Below, piece after piece: positions 45,965 through 54,889 of a DNA stretch of 64,000 nucleotides (positions within the stretch are counted from its first letter, which is position 1; every line of letters starts with the position of its first letter). The notes beneath the pieces were generated by a model. It ran no database searches, was not told the DNA's origin, and saw nothing but the letters and a program-made list of their open reading frames with translations. The stretch is from Bin75 sp965212135. Lineage in GTDB: Bacteria > Nitrospirota > Nitrospiria > Nitrospirales > UBA8639. The stretch covers positions 310,001 to 374,000 of the forward strand of contig OZ243044.1 in assembly GCA_965212135.1 (NCBI GenBank), read 5' to 3'. Both the position numbers and the translations under genes were made by a program.

Positions 45965-47308
45965 ATGAACGCGAAAGACATGCAGGAAGAACTGAAAGAA
46001 CAACACAGGGAGGGGCAGGCCGAAGACCCCGACGTCCCCGCAGACGAGTGCGTTGATCTTCCGACCTATCTCCTGACTCTTCTTGAACGGGCTAGGTCCG
46101 CATCCCGCACGTTAGGCAGTGTGACGACATCGGTCAAAAATACCGCGCTGACGGCCATGGCCGCAGGATTGGAAGAAGGCGCCGACAGGCTGCTTGAAGA
46201 AAATGCGAAAGACCTTGAAGCCTTTGACGCCGGCCATGGACAAGAGGCCATGGCGGACCGGCTCACGTTGACCTCCGGGCGTATTCAGGACATGGCGGAC
46301 GGCATTCGTCACATTGCGACGTTGCGCGACCCCGTTGGGCAATCATCCGGCATGAGGAAACGCCCCAATGGCATGACCGTCGGGCGGGTCCGTGTGCCCA
46401 TCGGCGTCATTGGCATCATTTATGAATCGCGTCCGAACGTGACGGCCGATGCGGCGGCCTTGTGTCTCAAATCAGGAAACGCCTGTGTGCTTCGAGGCGG
46501 ATCGGAAGCCATTCATTCCAACCGGGCCATTGCCGGCATTCTGGCCGAAGCCGCCCACAAGGCAGGGATTCCCGAGGGCGCCGTTTCCCTGGTCGAACGC
46601 ACCGAGCGAGAGGCAGTCGTTGCGCTCCTGAAACATGACCGGTTGATTGACTTGATTATCCCGAGGGGCGGCCCCTCGCTCATGCAAACCGTCAACGACC
46701 ATTCAACCATCCCGGTTATTAAACATGACAAAGGCGTGTGCCATACCTATATTGACGCCGACGCCGATCTCACAATGGCCGAAACCATTAGCGTCAACGC
46801 CAAGACACAACGGCCTTCGACGTGCAACGCCATGGACACTCTGCTGGTGCATCAAGGCATCGCCAAAAATTTGTTGACCAAGCTGGGGAAAAGTCTCACC
46901 GACGCCAACGTCGAAATCCGCGGCTGCGACAAGACCCGTCATTACATTCCCGAGGCGCGGGTTGCGACCGACGACGATTACGGCCGGGAATTTCTCGCGC
47001 TGGTTTTGGCCGTCAAAGTGGTCAAAGACATGGATGAAGCCATGGATCATATCCACACGTATGGCTCCCGGCATACCGAAGTCATTGTCACCAGGGACTA
47101 CGGCCGGGCCATGCGGTTCCTCCGGGACGTTGATGCCGGTGCGGTGATGATCAACGCCTCGTCCCGGCTCAATGACGGGTATCAATTTGGTTTGGGCGGG
47201 GAAATCGGCATCAGCACCGCCCATATCCACGCCAGAGGTCCCATGGGGTTGGACGATCTCACGTGCTCCAAATACGTGGTCTATGGCTCGGGACAGATTC
47301 GAGAGTGA
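45965..47308 (+). CDS. proA: gamma-glutamyl phosphate reductase
   Basis: Second step of proline synthesis, reducing glutamyl-5-phosphate to the semialdehyde. About 447 residues from ATG 45965, with GAGGG about 11 bases upstream; the first 30 residues are an acidic extension and the start could be nearer. Landmarks: RVRVPIGVIGIIYESRPNVT, LCLKSGNACVLRGGSEA, the catalytic cysteine in TQRPSTCNAMDTLLVH near residue 290, and LGGEIGISTAHIHARGPMGL near the end. The frame runs on upstream through the tRNA, which is not coding. The next gene overlaps its stop (GTGA). Confidence 0.95.
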   Translation: MNAKDMQEELKEQHREGQAEDPDVPADECVDLPTYLLTLLERARSASRTLGSVTTSVKNTALTAMAAGLEEGADRLLEENAKDLEAFDAGHGQEAMADRLTLTSGRIQDMADGIRHIATLRDPVGQSSGMRKRPNGMTVGRVRVPIGVIGIIYESRPNVTADAAALCLKSGNACVLRGGSEAIHSNRAIAGILAEAAHKAGIPEGAVSLVERTEREAVVALLKHDRLIDLIIPRGGPSLMQTVNDHSTIPVIKHDKGVCHTYIDADADLTMAETISVNAKTQRPSTCNAMDTLLVHQGIAKNLLTKLGKSLTDANVEIRGCDKTRHYIPEARVATDDDYGREFLALVLAVKVVKDMDEAMDHIHTYGSRHTEVIVTRDYGRAMRFLRDVDAGAVMINASSRLNDGYQFGLGGEIGISTAHIHARGPMGLDDLTCSKYVVYGSGQIRE

Positions 47309-49161
47309 TCCGCGCGTCCGCCGAAATCTTGAAAAACCAGTCCGCCATTGTTTCATCCATTCTCCACAATCCGGAAACGCTGACGTTGCAAGGGAACCGG
47401 TCCCTGGCCGCCGCGTTTCCATCCGACCGCGTCACGTGCCGCCAACTCGCCACCGGCCATCTGGTGTTGTATGGCCCGCTGGGGCGCCGCATCCTGATGA
47501 CCGACCCCGGCGGGCACCCGCTGCATGAATGTGAGTGGCGGGAACACCCCGACGGCACGGTGTATCTTGTGTCGGCCCGGTTCTACCTGGACTGGGGACA
47601 ATGGGTGGGCCTGAAACCCGCCGGGTTGGTGAACAGGATGACGCTGGACCTGACGACCCGGCCGGGGTGGCACAGGCTGACTCGGCAGGATCTCCGCATG
47701 ATGGCCGCCCGTGCCATGGGCGTCGCATTGGAAGCCGTCGAGTTCTTTTACGCGGATGATGACCTGGTCATCGAGGCAACCGGGCATGCCACGATTCGTC
47801 AACGAAAAGACGCGCTGTACGTTTTGGATGACGGCACGTTTCAACGCGCGCGTTTTATGTCCTGCATGAGTGCGATGCATTGGGCGCATATTGATTATTT
47901 GCCCGTGGTGGAACTGTTTCAGTCGCTGTTGCCCGGAACGGGCAGCGCGGCATTTGAATTCATCCGCGGGCTGTATGACGATCAACACCGTCGCGGGCCG
48001 CGGGCCTTGCAATACCGGGGCATTCCGACGTATCCATCGGAAGCCGCCTTTGGCTTGTTCAGCAATTTTTTTACCGCCACGCATGACGGCCAGGAACAGC
48101 CTTTCGCCGTCTTCATGGACGCCTCCCGGTCGCATGAAGTTGATTGGCTGCCGCACCCCGACCCGCCGGTGCGCCACGTGGCTCCTCATCATCGAATGTG
48201 TCTGACGGTCCAACGCGGAACCGTACTCAAGGTGACCGGAATGGATGACACCAGCGGTCTCCCGTTTGTGGCTTCAAATCAACAGGGACACGCGCGTAGC
48301 GAGAAACGGCTTGCCGTACATTCCGGGCGACTGTTTCTTGACGATCACGCGACCTCGCACGAGATAGTCCTTGAGCCGGGATGGGGCGTCACCCGGGAAT
48401 CAGGGTCGCGGGCGACGGCTCATCACGACCGTTCGTGGAAAGACCTGTTTCCCGATGGCGCGCCTGCGGTCTCGCCGCACGAAGCCTATTCGGCGACGTT
48501 GCTCTATCCGGAAGATGACACGGTCATCGGCGACCTCGCGAGCCAGCCTTTTGTGGCGGAGTTTTGGAATGATCTCATGGAGCACGATCAAGACCTGGCC
48601 GCCCGGGTCGAACACGCCGCCCATATTTTTATTCATGGTTTTGACGCGGCCATTGGCACTCTGCTTGCCGGTCGGCCTCAATCCGCAACAATTGTCTATT
48701 CACATGGAGCCTATGCCCAAAAACAGGCCCAGCGGCTCTGGAACCAATGGACGCGGAACCCTCGGGACGGGCAGGGGGCCTATCGCTTTTTGGGCCATGA
48801 CGCCGTCCGCCATGATGTGTATGAGACCACGTATGATCTCATGTACGTCTGGATGCCGTTTCTTGCTTACCAGGACCCCGCCCAACTCCGGGCGTATGCG
48901 CAACGTATCAACGGCGCTCTCCGGCGCAACGGACTGGCGTTGCTCGCCGGGCCGGATTCTCTTCCTGCTCTCATTTCCGGACTCGCCCTGGAAATTGTGA
49001 GAGGGGACCTGGTTTCAGATGTACAGCCCTTTCGTATGCACAAAGCGATTTTGCCGCGAGCCACGCTGCATCCGCGCCTCCACGCCTGGATCCTCAAACA
49101 CACGGAAACCCGTTCACAACCGGAAGCGCTTGACTCACCGCTCTCAAACCTCGTAAGATAG
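47305..49161 (+). CDS. unknown large protein coupled to proA, possible methyltransferase-like C-terminus
   Basis: About 618 residues from GTG 47305, which overlaps the proA stop (GTGA), so it is translated with proA. I do not recognise the family. There is no signal peptide or membrane helix. The first half is a mixed alpha/beta region with many His, Trp and Arg. The C-terminal 190 residues have a pattern like a SAM-methyltransferase fold: TYDLMYVWMPFLAYQDPAQL followed by GALRRNGLALLAGP resembles strand 4 and strand 5 of that fold, although the usual Gly-rich motif I is not evident. Function cannot be assigned; calling it an enzyme would be guesswork. Confidence 0.75.
   Translation: MIRASAEILKNQSAIVSSILHNPETLTLQGNRSLAAAFPSDRVTCRQLATGHLVLYGPLGRRILMTDPGGHPLHECEWREHPDGTVYLVSARFYLDWGQWVGLKPAGLVNRMTLDLTTRPGWHRLTRQDLRMMAARAMGVALEAVEFFYADDDLVIEATGHATIRQRKDALYVLDDGTFQRARFMSCMSAMHWAHIDYLPVVELFQSLLPGTGSAAFEFIRGLYDDQHRRGPRALQYRGIPTYPSEAAFGLFSNFFTATHDGQEQPFAVFMDASRSHEVDWLPHPDPPVRHVAPHHRMCLTVQRGTVLKVTGMDDTSGLPFVASNQQGHARSEKRLAVHSGRLFLDDHATSHEIVLEPGWGVTRESGSRATAHHDRSWKDLFPDGAPAVSPHEAYSATLLYPEDDTVIGDLASQPFVAEFWNDLMEHDQDLAARVEHAAHIFIHGFDAAIGTLLAGRPQSATIVYSHGAYAQKQAQRLWNQWTRNPRDGQGAYRFLGHDAVRHDVYETTYDLMYVWMPFLAYQDPAQLRAYAQRINGALRRNGLALLAGPDSLPALISGLALEIVRGDLVSDVQPFRMHKAILPRATLHPRLHAWILKHTETRSQPEALDSPLSNLVR
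49130..49159 (+). promoter_or_regulatory. promoter of the pyr operon
   Basis: TTGACT (49130-49135), an 18-base spacer and TAAGAT (49154-49159), within the last codons of the preceding gene. The expected start near 49166 falls exactly at the foot of the PyrR-binding hairpin, which supports the call. Confidence 0.55.
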
Positions 49162-49166
49162 TTACA

Positions 49167-49284
49167 CCTTTACGACTCATCCGGTGAGGTGAGAAAAGGG
49201 AACACGGCATGATGAATACGCGGGGCGGGTGTGGCCCGCAATGTACGTCACCTTCTTCTCATTTCGAGGAGAAGGTTTTTTTTT
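49167..49284 (+). promoter_or_regulatory. PyrR-dependent transcription attenuator of the pyr operon
   Basis: Three mutually exclusive structures can be read. (1) PyrR-binding hairpin: CCTTT (49167-49171) pairs AAAGG (49195-49199) and CTCA (49176-49179) pairs TGAG (49190-49193) around the loop TCCGGTGAGG, a close match to the known PyrR RNA motif. (2) Terminator: ACCTTCTTCTC (49250-49260) pairs GAGGAGAAGGT (49266-49276) and is followed by a run of T (49276-49284). (3) Antiterminator: TGAGAAAAGG (49190-49199) can pair CCTTCTTCTCA (49251-49261), which breaks both others. So UMP-bound PyrR should expose the terminator and lower pyr expression. The pyrR gene begins 13 bases later. Confidence 0.88.
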
Positions 49285-49297
49285 GCCCGGGGAAGCC

Positions 49298-49870
49298 ATG
49301 ACACGGACGAAGCCGCAACCCAGCCGCGAATCGGTCATGATGGACGGCCATGAAATGGCGCGGGCCCTGGTCAGAATCGCTCATGAAATTTTAGAACGGA
49401 ACAAAGGCTGTCAGAACGTGGCCCTGGTCGGCATCCGCACCGGCGGGGTCTATTTGGCCCAACGATTACAACGACTGATTCGGCGCATTGAGCAAACGGA
49501 CGTTGGATTGGGAGAATTGGACATTACGCTCTACCGGGATGATCTGGCCATTCGCAAAGATCAGCCCGTGCTCAAAAAAACGGACATTGCGTTTCATATT
49601 TCAAATCTTAACATTGTGTTGGTTGATGACGTGTTATTCACCGGACGCACCATTCGCGCGGCCATGGACGGGCTGATGGATCTGGGGCGTCCGTCGGAAA
49701 TCCAGGTCGCGGTGTTGATTGACCGGGGACATCGGCAACTGCCCATTCGAGCCAATTACGTGGGCAAAAACATTTCGACCGCAAAAGATGAAAACATTCG
49801 GGTTTTCCTCGAAGAATCGGGCGAAGAAGATCGTGTGTCCAGACTCACGAGTCGAACGGTCGCGTCATGA
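49298..49870 (+). CDS. pyrR: pyr operon attenuation protein / uracil phosphoribosyltransferase PyrR
   Basis: RNA-binding regulator with a phosphoribosyltransferase fold; it binds the leader just upstream when UMP is high and may also have weak uracil phosphoribosyltransferase activity. 190 residues from ATG 49298, with GGGGAAG upstream; the longer frame runs into the terminator hairpin and is not coding. VALVGIRTGGVYLAQRL, LGELDITLYRDDL, and the PRPP loop IVLVDDVLFTGRTIRAAMD near residues 108-126 are typical. Its stop overlaps pyrB by 4 bases. Confidence 0.96.
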   Translation: MTRTKPQPSRESVMMDGHEMARALVRIAHEILERNKGCQNVALVGIRTGGVYLAQRLQRLIRRIEQTDVGLGELDITLYRDDLAIRKDQPVLKKTDIAFHISNLNIVLVDDVLFTGRTIRAAMDGLMDLGRPSEIQVAVLIDRGHRQLPIRANYVGKNISTAKDENIRVFLEESGEEDRVSRLTSRTVAS

Positions 49871-50790
49871 GCTTCAAACGAAAAGATCTCCTCGGGCTGG
49901 CCTCGCTTGCCCCCGACGAAATTTCGCTTCTCCTGGAAGCCGCGGAACCATTCAAGGAAATCAGTGGACGGGAGATTAAAAAAGTTCCGGCCCTTCGAGG
50001 AAAAACCGTGGTGAACCTGTTTTTTGAACCCAGCACACGGACCCGAACGTCGTTTGAGCTGGCCGCAAAGCGGCTAAGCGCCGACGTGGTGAACGTGTCT
50101 CCTTCATCCAGCAGCGTGGCCAAAGGGGAGACGCTGCTCGATACCGCCAGAACACTTGAATCCATGCAGGCCGATATTATTGTGCTCCGACATTCTTCGG
50201 CGGGCGCCGCGGAAAGCCTGGCCAAACATATCCGGTTATCCGTCATTAACGCCGGTGACGGTTGGCATGAACATCCCACCCAGGCGCTCCTGGATTTGTT
50301 GACGATTCAAGAGAAGAAAGGGCGCCTGCGCGACCTGCGCGTGGCGATCGTCGGCGATATCGCCCATAGCCGAGTGGCGCGGTCCAATATTCACGCGCTG
50401 ACAAAAATGGGGGCATGCGTGCGCGTCGTTGGACCGCCAACCATGATACCGCCGGGTCTTCATCGGTTTGGGGTCGCGGTGTTTCACAATTTGGATGAGG
50501 CCATTGACGGCGTTGACGTCATTATCACGCTGCGGCTCCAACTTGAACGCCAGGGACGCTCGCTCTTTCCTTCCATCAGGGAATATGCCCGCTTGTACGG
50601 CCTGACGGAGGCCCGCGTGCGACGGGCGGCCGACGACGTGCTCATTATGCATCCGGGCCCGGTGAATCGAGGCGTCGAAATATCCCATGACCTCGTTGAC
50701 GGCGGTTCCGCCGTTATTCTGGATCAAGTCTCAAATGGCGTGGCCGTGCGAATGGGTCTGATGTATTTGCTCTCGCAATGGAATGAATAA
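49867..50790 (+). CDS. pyrB: aspartate carbamoyltransferase catalytic subunit
   Basis: Joins carbamoyl phosphate and aspartate. 307 residues. The carbamoyl-phosphate loop FFEPSTRTRTSFELAAKRLS lies near residues 57-76, NAGDGWHEHPTQALLDL near 137, and MHPGPVNRGVEI near 262. The ATG overlaps pyrR (ATGA). No pyrI regulatory subunit is present, so control here is by PyrR. Confidence 0.97.
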   Translation: MSFKRKDLLGLASLAPDEISLLLEAAEPFKEISGREIKKVPALRGKTVVNLFFEPSTRTRTSFELAAKRLSADVVNVSPSSSSVAKGETLLDTARTLESMQADIIVLRHSSAGAAESLAKHIRLSVINAGDGWHEHPTQALLDLLTIQEKKGRLRDLRVAIVGDIAHSRVARSNIHALTKMGACVRVVGPPTMIPPGLHRFGVAVFHNLDEAIDGVDVIITLRLQLERQGRSLFPSIREYARLYGLTEARVRRAADDVLIMHPGPVNRGVEISHDLVDGGSAVILDQVSNGVAVRMGLMYLLSQWNE

Positions 50791-50832
50791 CGACGCGGCC
50801 CGCTTGTCGGGCGGCGTTCAACGGAGAACGAC

Positions 50833-52137
50833 ATGAACATTTTGGTAACGGGAGGCCACGTGATTGACCCCGGCCGGTGGAACGGCGTGGCCGACGTGTG
50901 GATTGAAGCCGGCATCATCAGCGCCGTGAAACCCAACCTTCACCATAAACTGAAGGAGAGCAAGCCCCTGCGGACGATTGACGCCACGGGCCTGATCGTC
51001 TGTCCCGGTTTTTTGGATCTGCACGTCCACTTTCGAGAGCCGGGATTTGAATATAAGGAAACAATCGCAACCGGCTGTGCGGCAGCCGTGGCGGGCGGGT
51101 TCACCTCTGTGTGCTGCATGCCCAACACCCGGCCCGTCAATGACTCGCGGTCGGTCACGGAATTTATTCTTGCCCAGGCCGCGGCCGCCAAAAAGGCGCG
51201 TGTCTTCCCCATCGGCGCCATTACCAAAGGATCGGAGGGGGAAACACTGGCGGAAATCGGAGAATTATTCGATGCCGGTTGCGTGGCGATTTCCGACGAT
51301 GGCTATCCGGTCATGAACAGCCTTGTCATGCGCCGGGCCATGGAATACGCCTCGGCCTTTCATCTGCCCGTGGTGGATCATTGCGAAGACCGTCATCTCT
51401 CCCGCGACGGAAGCATGCATGAGGGCGCGGTATCCGCGGAACTCGGGATTCCCGGCATTCCGAAGGCCGCCGAAGAAGTGATGGTCGCCAGGAATATCGC
51501 CCTCGGCGAGTTAACCGGAGCCCGGTTGCACCTCCCGCACGTCAGTACGCTGGGGTCGGTCCGCATGGTTCGGGAGGCCAAGGCACGGGGAGTACCCGTG
51601 ACCGCCGAAGCATGCCCGCATCATTTCTCGTTAACGGATGAAGCCGTACGATCGTTTAATACCCAGGCCAAAATGAATCCCCCCTTGCGAACCGATGAGG
51701 ACGTGCGGGCCGTCAAGGAAGGGTTGCGGGATCACACCATTGATATCGTGGCCACCGATCATGCCCCTCATGCCGCCCATGAGAAGCAGTTGGAATTTGA
51801 CGCGGCTCCCTTTGGCATCATCGGGTTGGAGACGGCCCTCCCGCTCACCCTGAATCTTGTCGAAGAGGGGGTCCTCACCCTGGAGCAGGCCATTGCCAAA
51901 TTGACGAGTGAACCCGCTCGCGTGTTTCGTTTGCCTCACGGCACACTGGCACCGGGAGCCCAGGCCGATCTCACGCTGATCAACCCGACCGCCACATGGG
52001 TGGTGGACCCTGCGCGGTTTCACTCGCTCGGCCGTAACACTCCGTTTGCCGGTTGGACCATGAAAGGACGGGTCGTCAAAACGCTGGTGGGCGGGGAAGA
52101 GGTATACAGTGACTCTGGTGTTGTCCGTGATAAGTAA
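50833..52137 (+). CDS. pyrC: dihydroorotase
   Basis: Cyclises carbamoyl-aspartate to dihydroorotate. 434 residues, class I multi-domain type. LDLHVHFREPGFEYKETIATG near residue 63 holds the zinc histidines, then VVDHCEDRHLS, LHLPHVSTLGSV, AEACPHHFSLTDEA, and the catalytic aspartate in DIVATDHAPHAAHEK near residue 312. It follows pyrB by 42 bases. Confidence 0.96.
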   Translation: MNILVTGGHVIDPGRWNGVADVWIEAGIISAVKPNLHHKLKESKPLRTIDATGLIVCPGFLDLHVHFREPGFEYKETIATGCAAAVAGGFTSVCCMPNTRPVNDSRSVTEFILAQAAAAKKARVFPIGAITKGSEGETLAEIGELFDAGCVAISDDGYPVMNSLVMRRAMEYASAFHLPVVDHCEDRHLSRDGSMHEGAVSAELGIPGIPKAAEEVMVARNIALGELTGARLHLPHVSTLGSVRMVREAKARGVPVTAEACPHHFSLTDEAVRSFNTQAKMNPPLRTDEDVRAVKEGLRDHTIDIVATDHAPHAAHEKQLEFDAAPFGIIGLETALPLTLNLVEEGVLTLEQAIAKLTSEPARVFRLPHGTLAPGAQADLTLINPTATWVVDPARFHSLGRNTPFAGWTMKGRVVKTLVGGEEVYSDSGVVRDK

Positions 52138-52209
52138 CGGTACGAGGGCCGTTTGTGCCCGTCGCGTACAACGATGCCCCCGTTGTGTCCCACACGTCAG
52201 GAACCTTGA

Positions 52210-52755
52210 ATGACTCGACGCCCATCAGGATGGTACCTGTCCTGCGCATTGCTGGAATTGCTCGGTCTCATGATCTGGATCGGCGGTTTTGCGGCGATCC
52301 TCACGATGGTGATTCCGGCCGTGTTCAATACCATGGACGTGGAGACGGGCGGTCGGTTTTTACGCCGTGTCTTTGACGGCTATCATGCCGTGACCGGCGG
52401 CATTGCGATTCTGCTCATTGGGACGGCCCTCTTTCGATACTGGAAACATCGGCGGGAGCCGGAACGGAGTCCGCCGCCTGGACGTTCCGAGATCGGTCTG
52501 TTGACGGCTCTGGCACTCGTGACGTTTTTGATTGTGGCGGTGGCGGGGCCACAGGCCGTGGGATTGCAGGAAGCCGCCTTTGCGGCGGAGTCCCGGGAAA
52601 TCCGGCAAGCGGCTTTTGACGATTTTTTTCAACTCCATATGATTGTGCGCGCCCTCCACATGATCAACGCCGGACTCGCCGTCGGTTTGCTCGTGGCGGC
52701 GTTCCTCCGGTGGATGCGTCATCGGCACGCGTTTGATGGAAGCCGGGCATCATGA
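52210..52755 (+). CDS. DUF4149-type integral membrane protein
   Basis: A 181-residue membrane protein with four helices: about 12-32 (LLELLGLMIWIGGFAAILTM), 58-75, 96-116 and 145-168. GLMIWIGGFAAI in the first helix and a late NAGLAVGLLV helix fit the DUF4149 (TMEM205-like) family, which has no firm function. It sits inside the pyr operon between pyrC and carA and overlaps carA by 4 bases (ATGA), so it is expressed with pyrimidine genes, though a role in that pathway is not evident. Confidence 0.7.
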   Translation: MTRRPSGWYLSCALLELLGLMIWIGGFAAILTMVIPAVFNTMDVETGGRFLRRVFDGYHAVTGGIAILLIGTALFRYWKHRREPERSPPPGRSEIGLLTALALVTFLIVAVAGPQAVGLQEAAFAAESREIRQAAFDDFFQLHMIVRALHMINAGLAVGLLVAAFLRWMRHRHAFDGSRAS

Positions 52756-53921
52756 AAAACGCTCTGCTTGTCCTGGCCGACGGCACTCGGTTTGAAGGAC
52801 GCGCGTTGGGCTTTGAGGGTGAAACCGCCGGTGAAGTGGTTTTCAACACCGCGATGACGGGATACCAGGAAATCCTCACAGACCCATCCTACAAAGGCCA
52901 GATGGTCCTGATGACCTGTCCTCATATCGGCAATTACGGCCTGTCGCGGGAGGATGACGAATCCCGATGCACATGGGTCGAAGGGTTTATTGTCAATGAA
53001 GCCTGCCGGCGTCCCAGCAATTGGCGCTCGGACCTTTCGTTGCATGACTATTTAGTGCAACATCGTATTGTGGGCATTGAAGGAATTGACACGCGATACC
53101 TCACGCGGCATCTGCGCGATCACGGCTCTCAAGCGGGAGTCATCTCCCACGTTGATTTGAACCCCGGCCGTTTAGCAGCCAAAGCCGGCGCGCTCCCTTC
53201 TATCACCAGTCAGGACTTGGTCGGGGCCGTGACTTGCGCGTCGTCCTATGAATGGAAAGAAGGCACCGGAGCATGGCCGCAGCGCGAACAGGCAGCCGGG
53301 CAATCCCGTCCTGTCCCGGCAACGCCATTCCGGGTTGTGGTCTATGACTTTGGCGTCAAACAGAATATGTTACGACGGTTGGTGGATGAAGGGTGCGACG
53401 TGACTGTGGTGCCGGCGTCAACAACGGCTCAGACCGTTCGCGGCATGAATCCGGACGGCATTCTTTTGTCCAACGGCCCCGGCGACCCTCAAGGCCCGTC
53501 GTACGTGGTCCCTCATATTCGAGAGTTAATCGGGTGGCGGCCGATCATGGGCATCTGCCTCGGCCATCAAATCCTGGGGCTGGTTCTCGGACTCTCCACC
53601 TATAAATTAAAATTTGGACACCACGGCGCCAACCATCCGGTGATGGATTTACGGTCAAGAAAAGTGGAAATCACCTCACACAATCATAATTTTGCGGTGA
53701 ATATGATCTCGGGAAAACCATCCATGAACGTCTTTGAAACTTCCTGGGGTCCGTTTGAACCGACACACGTGAGTCTCAATGATGGTTGCCTGGAAGGCCT
53801 GGCCGGAACATCCGTGCCGGTGCTTTCGGTCCAATATCATCCGGAGGCCTCTCCCGGCCCGCATGATGCTTCGTACCTGTTTGGTCAATTTCAACACATG
53901 ATGGAGAAGGCCCATGGATAA
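52752..53921 (+). CDS. carA: carbamoyl-phosphate synthase small chain
   Basis: Glutaminase subunit that feeds ammonia to CarB for carbamoyl phosphate. 389 residues. LVLADGTRFEGRALGFEGET and VFNTAMTGYQEILTDPSYKGQ at the start, the catalytic cysteine in MGICLGHQILGL near residue 278, GANHPV, and the His-Glu pair in SVQYHPEASPGPHD near 362. Overlaps the preceding gene by ATGA and the following sppA gene by 8 bases. Confidence 0.97.
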   Translation: MKNALLVLADGTRFEGRALGFEGETAGEVVFNTAMTGYQEILTDPSYKGQMVLMTCPHIGNYGLSREDDESRCTWVEGFIVNEACRRPSNWRSDLSLHDYLVQHRIVGIEGIDTRYLTRHLRDHGSQAGVISHVDLNPGRLAAKAGALPSITSQDLVGAVTCASSYEWKEGTGAWPQREQAAGQSRPVPATPFRVVVYDFGVKQNMLRRLVDEGCDVTVVPASTTAQTVRGMNPDGILLSNGPGDPQGPSYVVPHIRELIGWRPIMGICLGHQILGLVLGLSTYKLKFGHHGANHPVMDLRSRKVEITSHNHNFAVNMISGKPSMNVFETSWGPFEPTHVSLNDGCLEGLAGTSVPVLSVQYHPEASPGPHDASYLFGQFQHMMEKAHG

Positions 53922-54888
53922 ATTCCTTGTGCTTGGCTTGGCGATACTGGCAGCCGTGGGATGCGTGCCACAGTCTTTCTTCCTCAAGACGGGCCCGTTA
54001 CAGGAAACCGTCCTGTCCGGCACGGGGCATGATAAGATCGCGATGCTTGATATTTCCGGGTTATTGACCTCTTCCAAGCCCACGGGTGTGCTGAATCAAC
54101 TGGCGGATCGTCCCAGTTTGCCGACGCGCTTCAAAGAGGAATTAACGAAAGCCGCCGACGATGACGCCGTTAAAGCCATTGTGCTTCGCATCAACACGCC
54201 GGGAGGCACGGTGACGGCTTCGGATATTCTGTATCATGAACTGCTGGAATTTAAAAAGGAACGCAACATCCCGGTGGTCGCGTCCATCATGGACCTGGGC
54301 ACGTCGGGCGGCTATTATGTGGCGATGGGCGCCGACCGAATCGTGGCGCATCCGTCTTCGGTCATCGGCAGTCTCGGCGTCCTGATGCTCACGCTCAATG
54401 CGTCGGGTCTCATGGAAAAAATCGGCCTGCAGGCTCAAGCGGTGACATCCGGGCCTCATAAGGACATGGGCTCGCCGTTCCGCACAATGACCGATCAGGA
54501 ACACGGGATTTTTCAAAGTGTGCTTGACTCGTTTTACGAGCGGTTTCTTCACGTCATTGAGAAAGGACGACCCAGGCTGAATCCCGACACCATTCGCGCG
54601 TTGGCCGACGGCCGCATTTACTCGGCGACGCAGGGCAAGGCCCATGGCTTGATTGACGTGATCGGCTATCTGGACACGGCCATTGAACTGGCCGAGCGGG
54701 AAGCGGGGATTGAAGAAGCTCGAGTGGTCATCTATGAACGGGCCGACGGCTACCACCCGAATATCTATGCGCAATGGTCCGGAGGGCACATGGAGACGGG
54801 ATGGGGATTTCCCAAACTCAATGCCCTGTCGCTGACCACGTTCTTCGCGGGCGGGACTCCGGCCTTTCTCTACCTTTGGTTTCCGTAG
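53914..54888 (+). CDS. sppA: S49 family signal peptide peptidase, lipoprotein-like
   Basis: A 324-residue serine protease of the SppA type. The N-terminus has a hydrophobic segment ending in AAVGC near residue 17, a lipobox, so it is probably attached to a membrane facing the periplasm. LRINTPGGTVTASDILYHEL near residue 88, the catalytic serine in LGTSGGYYVAMGAD near residue 132 and the catalytic lysine in SGPHKDMGSPFR near residue 183 are all present. SppA proteins degrade leftover signal peptides. It starts within the end of carA, an unusual place for this gene. Confidence 0.85.
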   Translation: MDKFLVLGLAILAAVGCVPQSFFLKTGPLQETVLSGTGHDKIAMLDISGLLTSSKPTGVLNQLADRPSLPTRFKEELTKAADDDAVKAIVLRINTPGGTVTASDILYHELLEFKKERNIPVVASIMDLGTSGGYYVAMGADRIVAHPSSVIGSLGVLMLTLNASGLMEKIGLQAQAVTSGPHKDMGSPFRTMTDQEHGIFQSVLDSFYERFLHVIEKGRPRLNPDTIRALADGRIYSATQGKAHGLIDVIGYLDTAIELAEREAGIEEARVVIYERADGYHPNIYAQWSGGHMETGWGFPKLNALSLTTFFAGGTPAFLYLWFP

Positions 54889-54889
54889 G

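Noticed and set aside
49229..49297. Upstream extension of pyrR
   Set aside because: It would translate through the attenuator terminator hairpin; family homology and the ribosome binding site support ATG 49298.
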